Assembly: GCF_009017415.1 (NCBI RefSeq)
Contig: NC_092405.1
Location: 1,426,001-1,490,000 of the forward strand
Direction of reading: 5' to 3'
Source of the DNA: Aspergillus flavus
Lineage: Eukaryota; Ascomycota; Eurotiomycetes; Eurotiales; Aspergillaceae
Length of the DNA: 64,000 bases
Shown here one piece after another: positions 47,601 through 59,062 of the stretch (position 1 is the first letter of the stretch; each line of letters begins with the position of its first letter). Under the pieces are notes generated by a model that was not told the DNA's origin, made no database searches, and was given only the letters and a program-made list of their open reading frames with translations. The position numbers and the translations under genes were made by a program.

Positions 47601-50097
47601 ATATTGAGATGAATTGGAGTCGGCTGGCTTTAATATTTAATTTATTCAATATTCTTCCCTTTAACGCTTCTGCCTTGGTACTCTTATTATGCAATTCATC
47701 TGCTTCATTAAATGTATCTGACAAGTACCAAGCCATCAGGGCCGCCGGAAACGTGACCTGTAATCCTGGAGAGAGTATTATTTGGGTACCAGAGCGAACA
47801 ATGAAATAACTTCCAATGAACAGACCCTGATCTGCTATACCATTGGACGATCATCCCTTGGGGGGATAGCACTGTCAATCTTGCAGGTCGGCACGCTCCC
47901 ACTGGCTGTGGACAGGCCGAGTTTCACCTGATTCTTAGGTATTATCTCGGTGTCTTTCGACAAAAATTCCTTAGGGAGGAAAGGGGGCAAAGTGGAAAGC
48001 CAAAGTGGAAAGCCCTAGTAGGTTGAAAAGTGCCTGTGCGACTTACTCGATAGGCTGACCTTGTGGATACAGGTCATCCCATAGCTGTAACAGATTGCAT
48101 TGCATGCCCTTTGCAAAAAGAGAATCCCCACAGAAGAACCCGTTCCCCATAGACACGATGGGGCTGCGTGATACGGAGAACGGAGTAATCCACTGTCATT
48201 TCTTTCAACCTGTTTTACTACGCTAGAAAGTATTCGAAGCATGCCTCACCAGCGACCCACTGCCAACAATAAATAACATGACTATTGATTGCCCATCGCG
48301 AAGGATTTGATATCTGATGTTACAGAATTTAAGAGCACCGACACTGCGGTCCTTCCGGGGAAGAATTATGTGGATCGCATACGATCATCATCGTCTATCG
48401 TCATCTCAATCCCCTTCATTCTTGCGATCTTTAGAGTTTCAGGTCGCAAGTGGTTTGAACTAAACCGCCTTATCCCTGTGGATAACTCTGCGTTGCTTCC
48501 CCGAAACTGGCAAGTGAAGCTGCATGCCATCCCTCCGCACTTTAGGGCGTGTAGTACTGGTACTAGTAGGTCAACAGTCCAACATGAATAGTTCGGTCCA
48601 ATAGTGCAATGACTCAAAGTTCCGACAACCGGGATACTTGTCACCTGATCCGTGCCTTAGTATCGGCAGGAGACTGGGTTGTCGATATCCAATCATACCT
48701 TTTCGAGTCAAGGATGCATTCGCACTGCAGAAATTCAATGTGTGATGATGCTGTGAGGTATGGTCACCAATAGAACCTTAAAGAGGGCAAAAGGGAGGAG
48801 AAGGGCGGGTTTGTCGGAAACAGACAGAAAAAGGGAAAAAGGAAAAAAAAAAAAAAAAAAAAAAAAAAAGGAGGACGGTTGAAGCCGCTCATCCCTAGTC
48901 AACAACACTGTGGAGTATTGAGTGGTTCTTTCGTCTACGTAAGGTTCGCAGGTGGTGGGAGTTAGTACTACTAGTAAACGGGCGGAAGGGAAGGGAAGAT
49001 AGATACAAGAATCCACTGCTACCTAGAACATTACAAATTTGTTTCTTGTTTTGAAATTGAGTCATTGCGGATATGGGCTATAGTAGTCGAAAGGGAAAGC
49101 ATTCTATTACCACTTTGAACGCGGGGTGGTTTTAGCACTATCTGAGTAGAAGACAGGTACAGGAATTGTACTCCGTACCACGCGTAATAATACGATTACT
49201 ATCCTTAGTAATGGTTTCAATTTGCCCTATGCATTGGTGTTGAGGCTAGGGCAGTGGCAGTGGAATCACGGGCGGGGCGGTGCATGAGAAGGGAAGAAAG
49301 AAAGAAAGATCATCACGACAATGGAGCGGTAAGAATGATGAAACGATGAATCTTAAACCGCTAGTCAGCAGATCCTTTGGGGGATTCTCATAGGCAGCAA
49401 CTTAGCCCCATACTAATCTTGGAGACTAGTCATTAGTCAGGTATTTTCTTCCACAGCCGGGTAATATTTTTCCTTTTCTTACATACCAGAAGTACATACA
49501 ACCTACTGATACGATTAATGTTTGTGGGTTATACCCTACTATTGAGGGCTTATCATTCACTGTCTACTTAGGACATACTGAGGCAAGGTTACCAGCCACT
49601 AGTATTAGTATCACAGTATTCCGTGCATTCTCACTGTCTCAGAAGAGCGGTCAGCCAGCCTTTGTTTTGTCTTTTAAGTGTAATTCACAATTATAGCTTG
49701 GGTGACAATGAGAATTGATAAAGCGCTTGAACTCGTGGACTTGTTTTGCATGCTATCCAATCGGTCTTGTTTGAACATATCTTTATTCTCTCCACCTCTC
49801 TACCCTATGGGATCAGAGAACTTAGTCGGGCATGGTTTCTACTTGGTATTCATCCCATTTACCCAAAGCTGGGTGGTTGGACACTAACGAAGCCGGCTAA
49901 CAGGTCATGGAGTTTCCCGTATTGCTCCCACAGACCACGCCTTGGCAGTAAAGTGACCAGAACCAGATAGTAGTAAGTAATGCGGCCAGTTTGAATGCAT
50001 CGTGACTTCCAAAAGCGAGGGGCAACCGTAGGACCCCCAAAGCTGGCGCGTAAAAAAACAAATAATAAAATAGTAAAATAAAAACATTAAAGAAAAT
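47601..50097. other. Gene-poor region, middle-left part
   Basis: A 66-codon frame at 47609-47809 starts with a hydrophobic signal-like stretch (MNWSRLALIFNLFNILPFNA) and contains TCNPGESIIW, but it ends early and no intron clearly extends it. A short tandem repeat of CAAAGTGGAAAGC lies near 47988-48013. A 27-base A run is at 48843-48869, and a TACTCCGTA motif at 49169-49177. No established gene was found. Confidence 0.35.
48843..48869 (+). repeat. Poly-A tract (27 bases)
   Basis: Uninterrupted A run in non-coding DNA, seen directly. No target-site duplication that would mark a retroposed copy was noticed on inspection. Confidence 0.85.
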
Positions 50098-50098
50098 G

Positions 50099-50150
50099 GT
50101 TCGTGGGGTGTGAACCCCGCACTACAGCTGAGCCATGTTGCTGAGTTGGC
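50099..50150 (-). other. tRNA-like fragment (box A- and box B-like sequence), probable pseudo-tRNA
   Basis: On the minus strand, TGGCTCAGCTGT (box A/D-arm-like) is followed about 8 bases later by GGGGTTCACACCCC (T-arm-like hairpin with a GGTTC start). A functional tRNA needs an anticodon arm between them, and this is missing. No acceptor-stem pairing was found. Probably a decayed tRNA or SINE remnant. Confidence 0.25.
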
Positions 50151-53100
50151 AATGCTTATCTTCCTTGTTCTGCTTGTCATTTTGAGTGTTCAGCCCACCA
50201 CTGGTCATTAATGGGGCATGAAGGTCATCAGAAAGTGAGATGATGGAGTTCTGCTTTAGGCAGACCAAATTTGCGCATTTCCCGTCCCTCCGAATCCTAT
50301 GCCAAGCTAGTTCTTGGGGCAATTTCAATGCAGACATATACATTTGCTTAGTTAAGGATAACACGAGCATTAGTATGATCATGGAAGTAGTACATATATA
50401 CCGTGAACAATGAGCAAAAAGGCAGCTAAATATAAATAAAGCGATGTTTCTCTATTCTTCGTCGATATCGTCCCTACCAAGATCTTTGAAGAAATGATGT
50501 GGTCGGCTATCGGGCATTATCGGCTCAGCGTCCAACCAAATCATTTATCCATCGAAGGTTCTTTCATCCTTCCATCGAGCGGTAAAGTCTGATTAGATTA
50601 ACTAGTATACTTTCCCAACCTTAATGTCTCAAAACTTGGGCTTCCATTAGCCTTTTCCAGACAAGGCTGATTCCTCCTCCAATGGCAGGTTATTTTTGGG
50701 ATGCGAATGACCTGATGCATTAGTAGGTATTACAATGATATTTCCTTGTTTCTTCTTCGCATCATTTACTCCCTACTGCTTTTGCTGGAATAATAAGAAA
50801 TTTACTGGGGTGCTCAGGGCATGTGGGCGTATGTATGAAAGCAAAGTAAGCAATTTCATACATCATCTATGTCATCATAAGGTCGATACTCGAAAAAGAA
50901 AACTCAACTGATGGATCAAAACTGATATCGCGGCTATGGCGGGAATCTGTAACAGTAGCAATGAACATAATACTGGAATCCTTTTTCCTAAGGGTCTCAC
51001 CTCCGAGTGAGTACACTGCCATGACGCAAGGAGTTGTAGCAGATCTTCTCATATTCCTTTGCTAAGATCAACATGCGGCTGTACATATGTACATTTATAG
51101 ACAAATCTCCGTAGGAAGCGGGCGATAAGCGGCCTAAACCTCTTGCTAGTGTGATTTTGCGCTGTCTTGGGCTATCCGGTGGTACTTGTTTAGTAGGTTA
51201 CCTTTTCAGGGTTTTTACTGCATGGGTTTAGTTGCGCATAGACTGTACATAGATACCTCATAGGGAGCGAAGCGATTTGTTGTAAACCTGCCCCTCCCCC
51301 CATACAATCTATAACGATGGCGATGATCAGAGGGGAAGTAAAGCGGAGAACAAGGCTCGTGGTTTTTTAGGTTACCACCGTCTCGCGTGCTCTAAGAGCT
51401 TTGATTGCTCCTTGCGTCGAGTAATTAATATTTATTTTTTTATTACCCTTAGGGAAGTATTAGTGTCCCAAGGTCTGTGTGTATATGGCACTACGGAGTA
51501 TATTGTCATGTCATGCCATCAGTTTAGTCAATTTTGGAACGTTGATTCCGAGTAGGTAACCGGCGCTGAGGATCATGATGATCAAAAGAGGCGGGGAAGG
51601 ATAATTTTCCGTACTGCCAATCCAACCTCCTCCCACGAGCACCATTCAACCGTGCTCTGTCGTGCCACGAAAGTCCATCAAGAAAGGGATATCATTCGAT
51701 GGGCTTTGGCTGCTGAGCCCGTGACCAGTAGCGCAACATTTCATTCGCACGGGAGCACCGGCTACCAGGGTGGCCATGTTTGCTACTCTTACCAGCTCAG
51801 TTAAGGCTAAAACCTAAGGTACCGAGACACCGGGAAATTTTTAGGATCTTGAGGTTTTGGCTGCCTGAGACCTTAGGTAGTATCAACATAGCATTACTCT
51901 CATTAGTAATTGATGGCATTAAGACACAGCATTCCATGCGCCTTGACTTTTCTATGTATGCACATACAGTACGTACATACATATTTCATTTCATCACTGT
52001 GGGTCCTCTTCTGAGCACATATTAATATGATTGTTACCTATCTAGTCCTTAGTATAGTGCTCAATTTCGGTATCTTACTGGGGCTGAGTCACTCCAACGT
52101 TGGGTTCCTTTGATGATCCAATGATTCACCCTCATTGGCGGTGACCACCCCTGAGCGGTCTGACGATAGAGCCTGAAAAGCCTTAGGCACTAAGAGACCA
52201 ACCCTGCCGGGCACCGTCCTTGGGGAACCCAACCGACAATGATCATTGGCCCATTCCATCGGCCTCGTGGAGAGGCCTCTTAACGGTGGCCCACTTGGCC
52301 ACTTGACAGCTTCCAATCTCCTTCCATCGCGGGTTTCTTCCACTGAGGATCTTGCATCCGAGGACTCCTGGCTACGATCACGAACAAAGCGTGTGATGAA
52401 CGCATTCAACGGGCAAAACCCTTGGCTTTCTTCTCTGATCCTTGTGCTCTCCTATCATTATCCCTTATCGCCGTAGGCAGAAATATAGTTGATTAGTTAT
52501 TCTGTAATGTTTCCGATCCCTCCCTTATGCATTTGGTTTTTTATATTTTAATTTCTGTACTTTAGCTGTGCTCCATTCTTGCCCCTCTATGTTTCGTTAG
52601 ATGTTGAAGAAAAGAATTTATATTATTTTGATTTTGTTTCACTTACTTTTTCCCTTTAAGGAAAAAAATCCTACCCTCAATTGGAGACACCATGACAATT
52701 TGTAGTAGGCGTAGAGATAACCAGTGTGGAATTGCTCAATCTCCTCGTAATCGGTAATTTGCTCGATTGAGGAAGACCAAATTTCGTACTTGAATGCTTC
52801 TATTGATCAATCAATTAAATGACGAACAGACATTATGACATCATAAGCCTGGTAGCACGCAAGTGCTTCCCCACCACCCGAATCGGAAGAAGGACCCAAA
52901 GGAAATTCATTTAACAAAAAAACCGAGGGGGAAAGTAAAAAAAATAATAAAGGAGAGATATTGTATCCCAGCATAGTGGTTACCATCTTACCACATCAAC
53001 TGCATTAGCGTGGTAATCATTCTCGTTCGCTGTCATGTTATTACACTACGTGATTAATTACCATACATACATCCGTACAGAGCAACAAACATTTCTAGTT

Positions 53101-53544
53101 TTATGGGGGCCCAGCGCACAACAACCCTATCATAAGAAAAACCCAGAGATAATTTGATAGTTTGATTAGAATTATTGCTTAGCTATCTACCTTTGTATTA
53201 TAAAAGTTGGGGGTTAAAACACCTTGGAAACAAAAAAAAAACTATCTTTAAACACCAATAGTAGTGTATTTTAACTTCAGACGACGGGTTGTCGCGACTC
53301 TGATCTTCAGGAGACCACTTGACGAAAACAGAAATTTTCCTCGTTGCTAAAGAACTTTGATTAATGGTCTACTACATCATCACATAAAGGTGACTCAGGT
53401 ACCGGTTGTACCGCATGGACATCAGCTCTGGCGTCCGGACTGTCCGAAGCCACAGCGCGCAAGGAGGGAAAAAAACGAAAAAGAAAAAGGATTTTTGAAA
53501 CTAATATGTAGTTACAAGGCAAACTGAGTCGTTCCCAACTGGAT
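50151..53544. other. Gene-poor region, middle part
   Basis: Mostly AT-rich DNA with no recognised gene. A GC-richer island at about 52090-52420 is open for 106 codons on the minus strand, but its peptide has no known features. TACGGAGTA occurs at 51492-51500. An A run lies near 53231. Confidence 0.35.
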
Positions 53545-53615
53545 GGAACGTTGCGCCTCTTAAGCCGGGGTCAGAGAACTGTAATCTTCTACCCGTTAAG
53601 CCAATGAGCCTACGA
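53545..53615 (-). other. Second tRNA-like fragment
   Basis: The minus strand reads GTAGGCTCATTGGCTTAACG and then GGGTAGAAG, which resembles a tRNA D-arm region. The sequence that follows (GACCCCGGCTTAAGAGGCGC) gives no proper anticodon or T arm. Probably a decayed tRNA, or chance resemblance. Confidence 0.15.
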
Positions 53616-56600
53616 TTACAAATTACCATTTGCGCTGCGAATTACTCAATCATGTTACACAGCTATTGCTCCCCAACAGAGGGTATTCAAGTTTTCTTTC
53701 AATGGATCGGGCACGGCGTTTCAGTGTTGATGGGTAGGGTATTTGGACACTAAAACAGACTGTGTAACATGGAGTAATATTTTGTAATTCGGGGGCACGA
53801 CCAGGAAATAAATCAATAGCCCATGCAATCAAACAAACACTATCGCTGCCTGAGGCTCAGTTCAGCTGAGTGCACATCGATCCTTCGATGCGTCTTCGAT
53901 GCTTCTCAGCCTTCTGCCAACCCCAGTCATTCATGCTGCCAGGGCTCGCGTTCAGGCTATCAAATCCTCTGTGGTTGTTCCCAGCAATGCAGCACATAGT
54001 CCAGTCGGGTTGACAAGTGCCGGACTTCTCAGCCAGCCAGACAACGTGCTCGTGGCTTGCGGATAGTCCATAACTCGCTCCTATTATGAGGCGGCTTGCA
54101 TGAGCAACGCCTTTGTTCGCATCTGACCTGCGTATGGAACCTCGTGATTAAAGATGCCTAATGTTGCCTCATCTCACTTTTAACTTTGGTCGCTTCTTTG
54201 CTTTCTAATCTGTCTCGACCCCTCTCCTGTATGGCTGTATACAGGCGGGTTGGCTGTCTGCCACGGGATGCGAGGTCAGAGCTCACCCGAATGAAACTCA
54301 CCTCTAGCGAATCTAGTACCGCTCCAGGACTCCATTCTTGCTTACAGATACCGTTATTGGCCGCTAAAAGCATCCGGGATACTTGCTGAAGCAGTTCTCA
54401 GACGGCTACACGGCTGCCATCTGACATGTGTACTTACTGCTGGGTGATATAGGTATCAGCTTGAGATGCGAAGCCACCAATGGGTATTTGCCGAGGGTTG
54501 GGGCAAGCCACAATCACACAAACCACTGTTACTGATATCTCACGATTGATACGAAGTGCCCTTGGGTCTACCACCACTAGGGCAGGTCCACCGCGGTGGC
54601 AATGGTAGGGGTTGTTGCTGCGGAACTATCAGCCGCAGGACTTTTAATTCGAGGTTTGCTCCAATCTCACTTAATGTTGAATCCGTCCCTTGCCGGCTTT
54701 TTTATCCGTCTTTTTTTTTTCATCTAATTGTTTTTGTTTTTATTTTTACCTCTTTTTTTTCCTTTTTTTTATGCGGTGTGTATGCTGCCATTTTTCTCTT
54801 TGACCCTTTCAACTCTCTGAGCTGCCGAAGCTTTTATCGTCATTGGCCGGTTCACCATAGATAACCTTTCACAGTTAAACGGTATAGTCTCGCGTTGATC
54901 GAACTTTTAGAGCATGGTATATACACATGTGTATCAAATGATTTTTTTCTGTCTACAGCATGCTTGTCCTTGTGCTTCCCACTGTTATCCCTCGTTTTCT
55001 TCTCTCTTTTTTCCCCATTCAAGTGGACTTTTGCCTTGCAATTTACTCTCGGTCCGAACCGATAGCAGTGCGCCACTGCCGTACAAATTATGCACCAATT
55101 CGGTGCGCACAACTATGAAAAACAAGGAGCAGAAATAAGATAATGTCCTTGTGTTGTACTTCATGAATTCACTCCCAGTATCTTCTACGGCCGGAGTCAA
55201 TACCATTACACATGGATGATACGGAGTATTTCAGGCGATTATTGGTTTTACCAAAGATGGTCATATCGGCAACGGGTCACTAGGTCGAGATATCACCAAT
55301 GAGCGTGTTCACGGCGGACTTCATAGTATTGCTTGGATTCCACATGTTTCCACTGTGACTCAGTCCCGGTTTCCTAACTAAAAATAGGACTTTTTTTTTT
55401 TTCTCCATGGAAACGCCCATCGGCCAATTATCCACATGGTACAGAGCATGTTCTTTTTCTAGAATTCTTCGACGACTAGCGCGAACAGCGCACACAAACG
55501 CGGGAAACTGGGAACTGGCTGCGACCAACGGCGGTGCACACCGCACGGTGACAGGGCTCTGGATGTCTCAGTGCCGTAGTCCCAGACAATCCCAGTTGTA
55601 TGTCATCAATTTTTATGACTAGGATCAGGGTGAGAGGCCCCCACGATGGCTGTGGGACAACACGCTGGGTAATGCATGTGCAGTACCCAATGGGGATAAC
55701 ACTAGTAGGGTCATATCCAGCCATGAGATTATCAAATTGGAATCTTGTCTGCGGTACGGTGCTGCGCCGCGTCTTGGGGGACACAGTAACGTTCCATTGC
55801 CTTTCTGGCGCATTGGCAGGCAACGTACGGCCGCCTCACGGATGATTGCATACGGCTAACGTCCCAGAGGAAACCACCCTTAAAACCTGTACTGAGTGGT
55901 CATACACGGTTGATTCAAACAAAGGAACGAATTACTTGCGATTAACTTGGTGGGGAGAGACAGCCAACGATGTTAGTCGAGATGGGATGAGGCTTAGGTC
56001 CCCCAACATGGCACGATGGGAATTATCCCTGGTTGCTACAGGATAATCGTCAAACAATGAATGGCTTCCCCAGCTACCAGATTTCCGGAACTGGGCTCCT
56101 GCCTTTTTTTTTTTTTTTTTTTTTTTTTCTCCTTTTGCCCCCGTCTTGCCTTGTTCTTTGACCGTCCCATTATTTGCCTTACGGGCTTTGGCTGCCGCTT
56201 TTCTCCACTTTTCATTAGATCCGAACTTTGGATCGCAAGGCACCAATTTACACGAGACTGACTAACACGATGCAACGTATGCTTCATATCAATTCGCGTA
56301 AGTACTACGATTGAATCGATATTGCGAATGGGGTCTCGCTGATCTGCCAAGGACATCACACGGTATCTTGATATGAGCTTTAATCTCGCCATATCCACAA
56401 GCCGAGGAGGAGAAGAGGGGCCTTACGGCAATCGCCATCCTGATCAAGGTATAAGCGATACGAATTAATTGACTCATAATAAAATCCTTTCGTCAGCAAT
56501 CCTCGCGAACCAAAACCCCCTAGATGGCAACGGGCATACACCCGAGTGTCATGGACAGACTAACAAAACTCTAGCTCTATAGCACCAAAGCGAGGGATAA

Positions 56601-57557
56601 TAACAGAACTCGCCCAAAACGGTAGGCTACATACAGACAAAACCGACCAGACCAGAATAAGATAACACACGATCCACGTTCCATCTCCCCGAATCTTGGG
56701 AACACTCGGCCGTCAGACCCACACCCGATTGGAATCCACCTTGCAAACCCTAACTACGTAGCCGACGGGACATGCGGTTTTGACTGAAACGTCCTACTGA
56801 ACCTAACAGCTCCGACACAGCCTTTTACTCTCATGTCAACGAGCTGTCAAGTCCCATACTTGCCCGATGAGGGCATTGCACACCTGATCGTCCATATCAA
56901 ACACGCTTGCTTCCCGTGTGGTTAGGCTGCAAGTTGTACCCGGCCCCGTAGGATGGCATGTCAGACGGAACGGCGGAGCTGCAGACAGGGGCTGGGATTC
57001 CTGTAGCTACCAACGAGGGCTTGGATTGCCCAAGTGGTTGCTTTGCGGCTCTTTTCTACTCGCGATTCAGTTCCTTTGGGGTCATGTTTCTGTTGGGATT
57101 GCGGAAAGGGGGCGAATCATTAGACTTTGGTATCAGAAGATGAAACAGGGAGTAACTTTCTCTCGTTCTTTTCTTCTAAATCTCCTCTGGAAATCACATC
57201 GGTTAGGATATCTGGAAGTGGAACTCGACTGAGAAGTGCCGAAGACGTTATATGTCATTTGATAGACAAGCATCGCTGAACCCAAAGACATATTGATAAA
57301 ATCTCGTACAAGAAAGCCATCAAGCAATGCTACAGAACTAAATTCAGAAACGAAGAAACCACAGTCACTATCAAACAATAACCTCCTCAAAGAAAACCAA
57401 ACCCTCCTCAAGTAAACGAGTGATCCGACAACTCCAAAGAAAGATAGACAAACATGTCAAATCTCCCCCCGCATTCATATCCACCCCAAAAAACAGCAGA
57501 ACAGAACCTCCTTCCCACCACCATAGATCCATCCATAAACCAATAGACTCCAAAAAA
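53616..57557. other. Gene-poor region, right part, up to the deaminase promoter
   Basis: No convincing gene. It contains T-rich tracts (54700-54770), a 25-base T run at 56104-56128 and TACGGAGTA at 55220-55228. The overlapping plus frames at 56918-57232 have no recognisable features. The last few hundred bases are likely the promoter and leader of the deaminase gene. Confidence 0.35.
56104..56128 (+). repeat. Poly-T tract (25 bases)
   Basis: Uninterrupted T run in non-coding DNA, seen directly. Confidence 0.85.
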
Positions 57558-58939
57558 ATGAACACCGCCAAGCCAGTCGACGCAGCCTTCACAAAATCCC
57601 TCCCCAAAATCGAGGTATGTATATCCACTCACTAAACATCCCCCCATTCATCCGACCCCAATCAACTCAACCCCGCACCCCCAAATCGCAATGACCCAGA
57701 TCAAGATCAATTACCCAGAAGAGAAATCAACACCAACTAACCACCCCCAAAACCATAGGTCCACGCCCATTTAAGTGGCAGCATAAGTCGCCAATGTCTC
57801 CACGAACTATGGCTTCAAAAGCGCGCCGCAGACCCAAGCTTTGACCTCCCAGATCCCTGGGTCGTCATGCCCCCGGGCAAGGTAGACTACACACTTGATA
57901 CGTCTGTTTGCCCACCCTCCCCAAAATAAATAAGATAGATTTCTAACAATGGAAGAAGAAGATGGTGATTGACAATTGAGATTTAAAAAAATAGATTCTT
58001 CAACACCTTCGGCACATTCACCTACCACCTCCTCACCGACCTTCCCTCAATAACCTATGCCACAACCTCCGTGCTAACCAACTTCCACGCCGACGGCATC
58101 AAATACCTTGAACTCCGCACCATCCCCCGTCCCAGCCCCCATTTCACCCAAGAAGCCTACATATCAACCATCCTCTCCACAATAACCACCTTCGCAGAAA
58201 AACACCCAGACCTAACAACCCGACTCATCCTCTCCCTCGACCGCGGCGAGCACACCCCCGCCGACGCAGACGCCGTCGTCAACCTAGCCATTGCCCACAA
58301 ACCGCTCGTCGTGGGGGTCGACATCGCCGGGAACCCGAGTAAGGGGGATATGGCGATTTTCGGGCCCGCGCTGGCGAACGCCAAAGCGGCTGGGTTGGGC
58401 GTTACGGTGCATTTTGCGGAGGTGAGGACGCCGCCGAAGGAGGGGGAGCTGGAGACCATATTGGGGTTTGGGCCGGATCGGTTGGGTCATGTTATTCATG
58501 TGCCTGAGGATCTGAGGGGGGAGATTATTCGGCGGAAGGTGGGGTTGGAGTTGTGTATGAGTTGTAATGTTCATGCGAAGCTTTTTGATGGTGGGTTTTT
58601 AGAGCATCATTTTAGGGAGTGGTGGAGGGTTGAGGAGTGTCCGGTTGTGCTTTGTGTAAGTCTTTTTTTTTTTTTTTTTTTTTTCTCACTTCTTCTTTTG
58701 TTGTCGTTTGGGAAGGGAGTCGAGGTGGTGATGCTAATGGTGTATAGACGGATGATGTGGGCTTCTTTTGTAGTCCTGTGTCGAATGAGTATTTGCTTGC
58801 GGCAGAGCATTTTAATCTCACTCGCGCCGATATCGTGGATATAACTCGAAGAGCTGTTAGAGTGATCTTTGGAGGCGAGGAGGAGAAGAAGCGGTTATAT
58901 AGACTATTAGATGAGTTTGAGGCCGGTTATAGAGAGTGA
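57558..58939 (+). CDS. Adenosine deaminase-like protein, ADAL type (350 aa, 4 exons)
   Basis: Exons 57558-57614, 57759-57901, 57995-58655 and 58748-58939. Zinc ligands of the deaminase barrel are visible: HAH at 21-23 (KIEVHAHLSGSISR), HFAEV with its His and catalytic Glu, GFGPDRLGHVIHV, and the TDDVGFF aspartates restored across intron 3. The substrate strand LILSLDRG suits ADAL proteins. These deaminate N6-methyl-AMP to IMP, or act on adenosine, in the cytosol as part of purine salvage and clearance of methylated nucleotides. Intron 2 uses a weak donor (GTCTGT). Intron 3 contains a 22-base T run. The 3' end faces the rvt gene, with only 123 bases between stop codons. Confidence 0.9.
58663..58684 (+). 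repeat. Poly-T tract inside intron 3 of the deaminase gene (22 bases)
   Basis: The T run begins seven bases after the GTAAG donor at 58656. It is intronic and seen directly. Confidence 0.85.
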
Positions 58940-59062
58940 TATTGCATTCTCTTTTTCTACGGTACATGTCTTACGATGAATGATATCATGAGAAGCATAA
59001 ACAACTGAACAGCACTTTTATTGCCTAGAATATAACACAACGTAAAGGGTATCTAATGCAAA

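Noticed and set aside
54556..54864. 102-codon frame with a long hydrophobic Phe run as a membrane protein
   Set aside because: The hydrophobic part is translated from a T-rich tract, which gives Phe by composition alone.
47440..56128. A-rich and T-rich tracts as retroposon tails
   Set aside because: No coding or repeat body adjoins them and no flanking duplication was noticed. They are most simply microsatellites.
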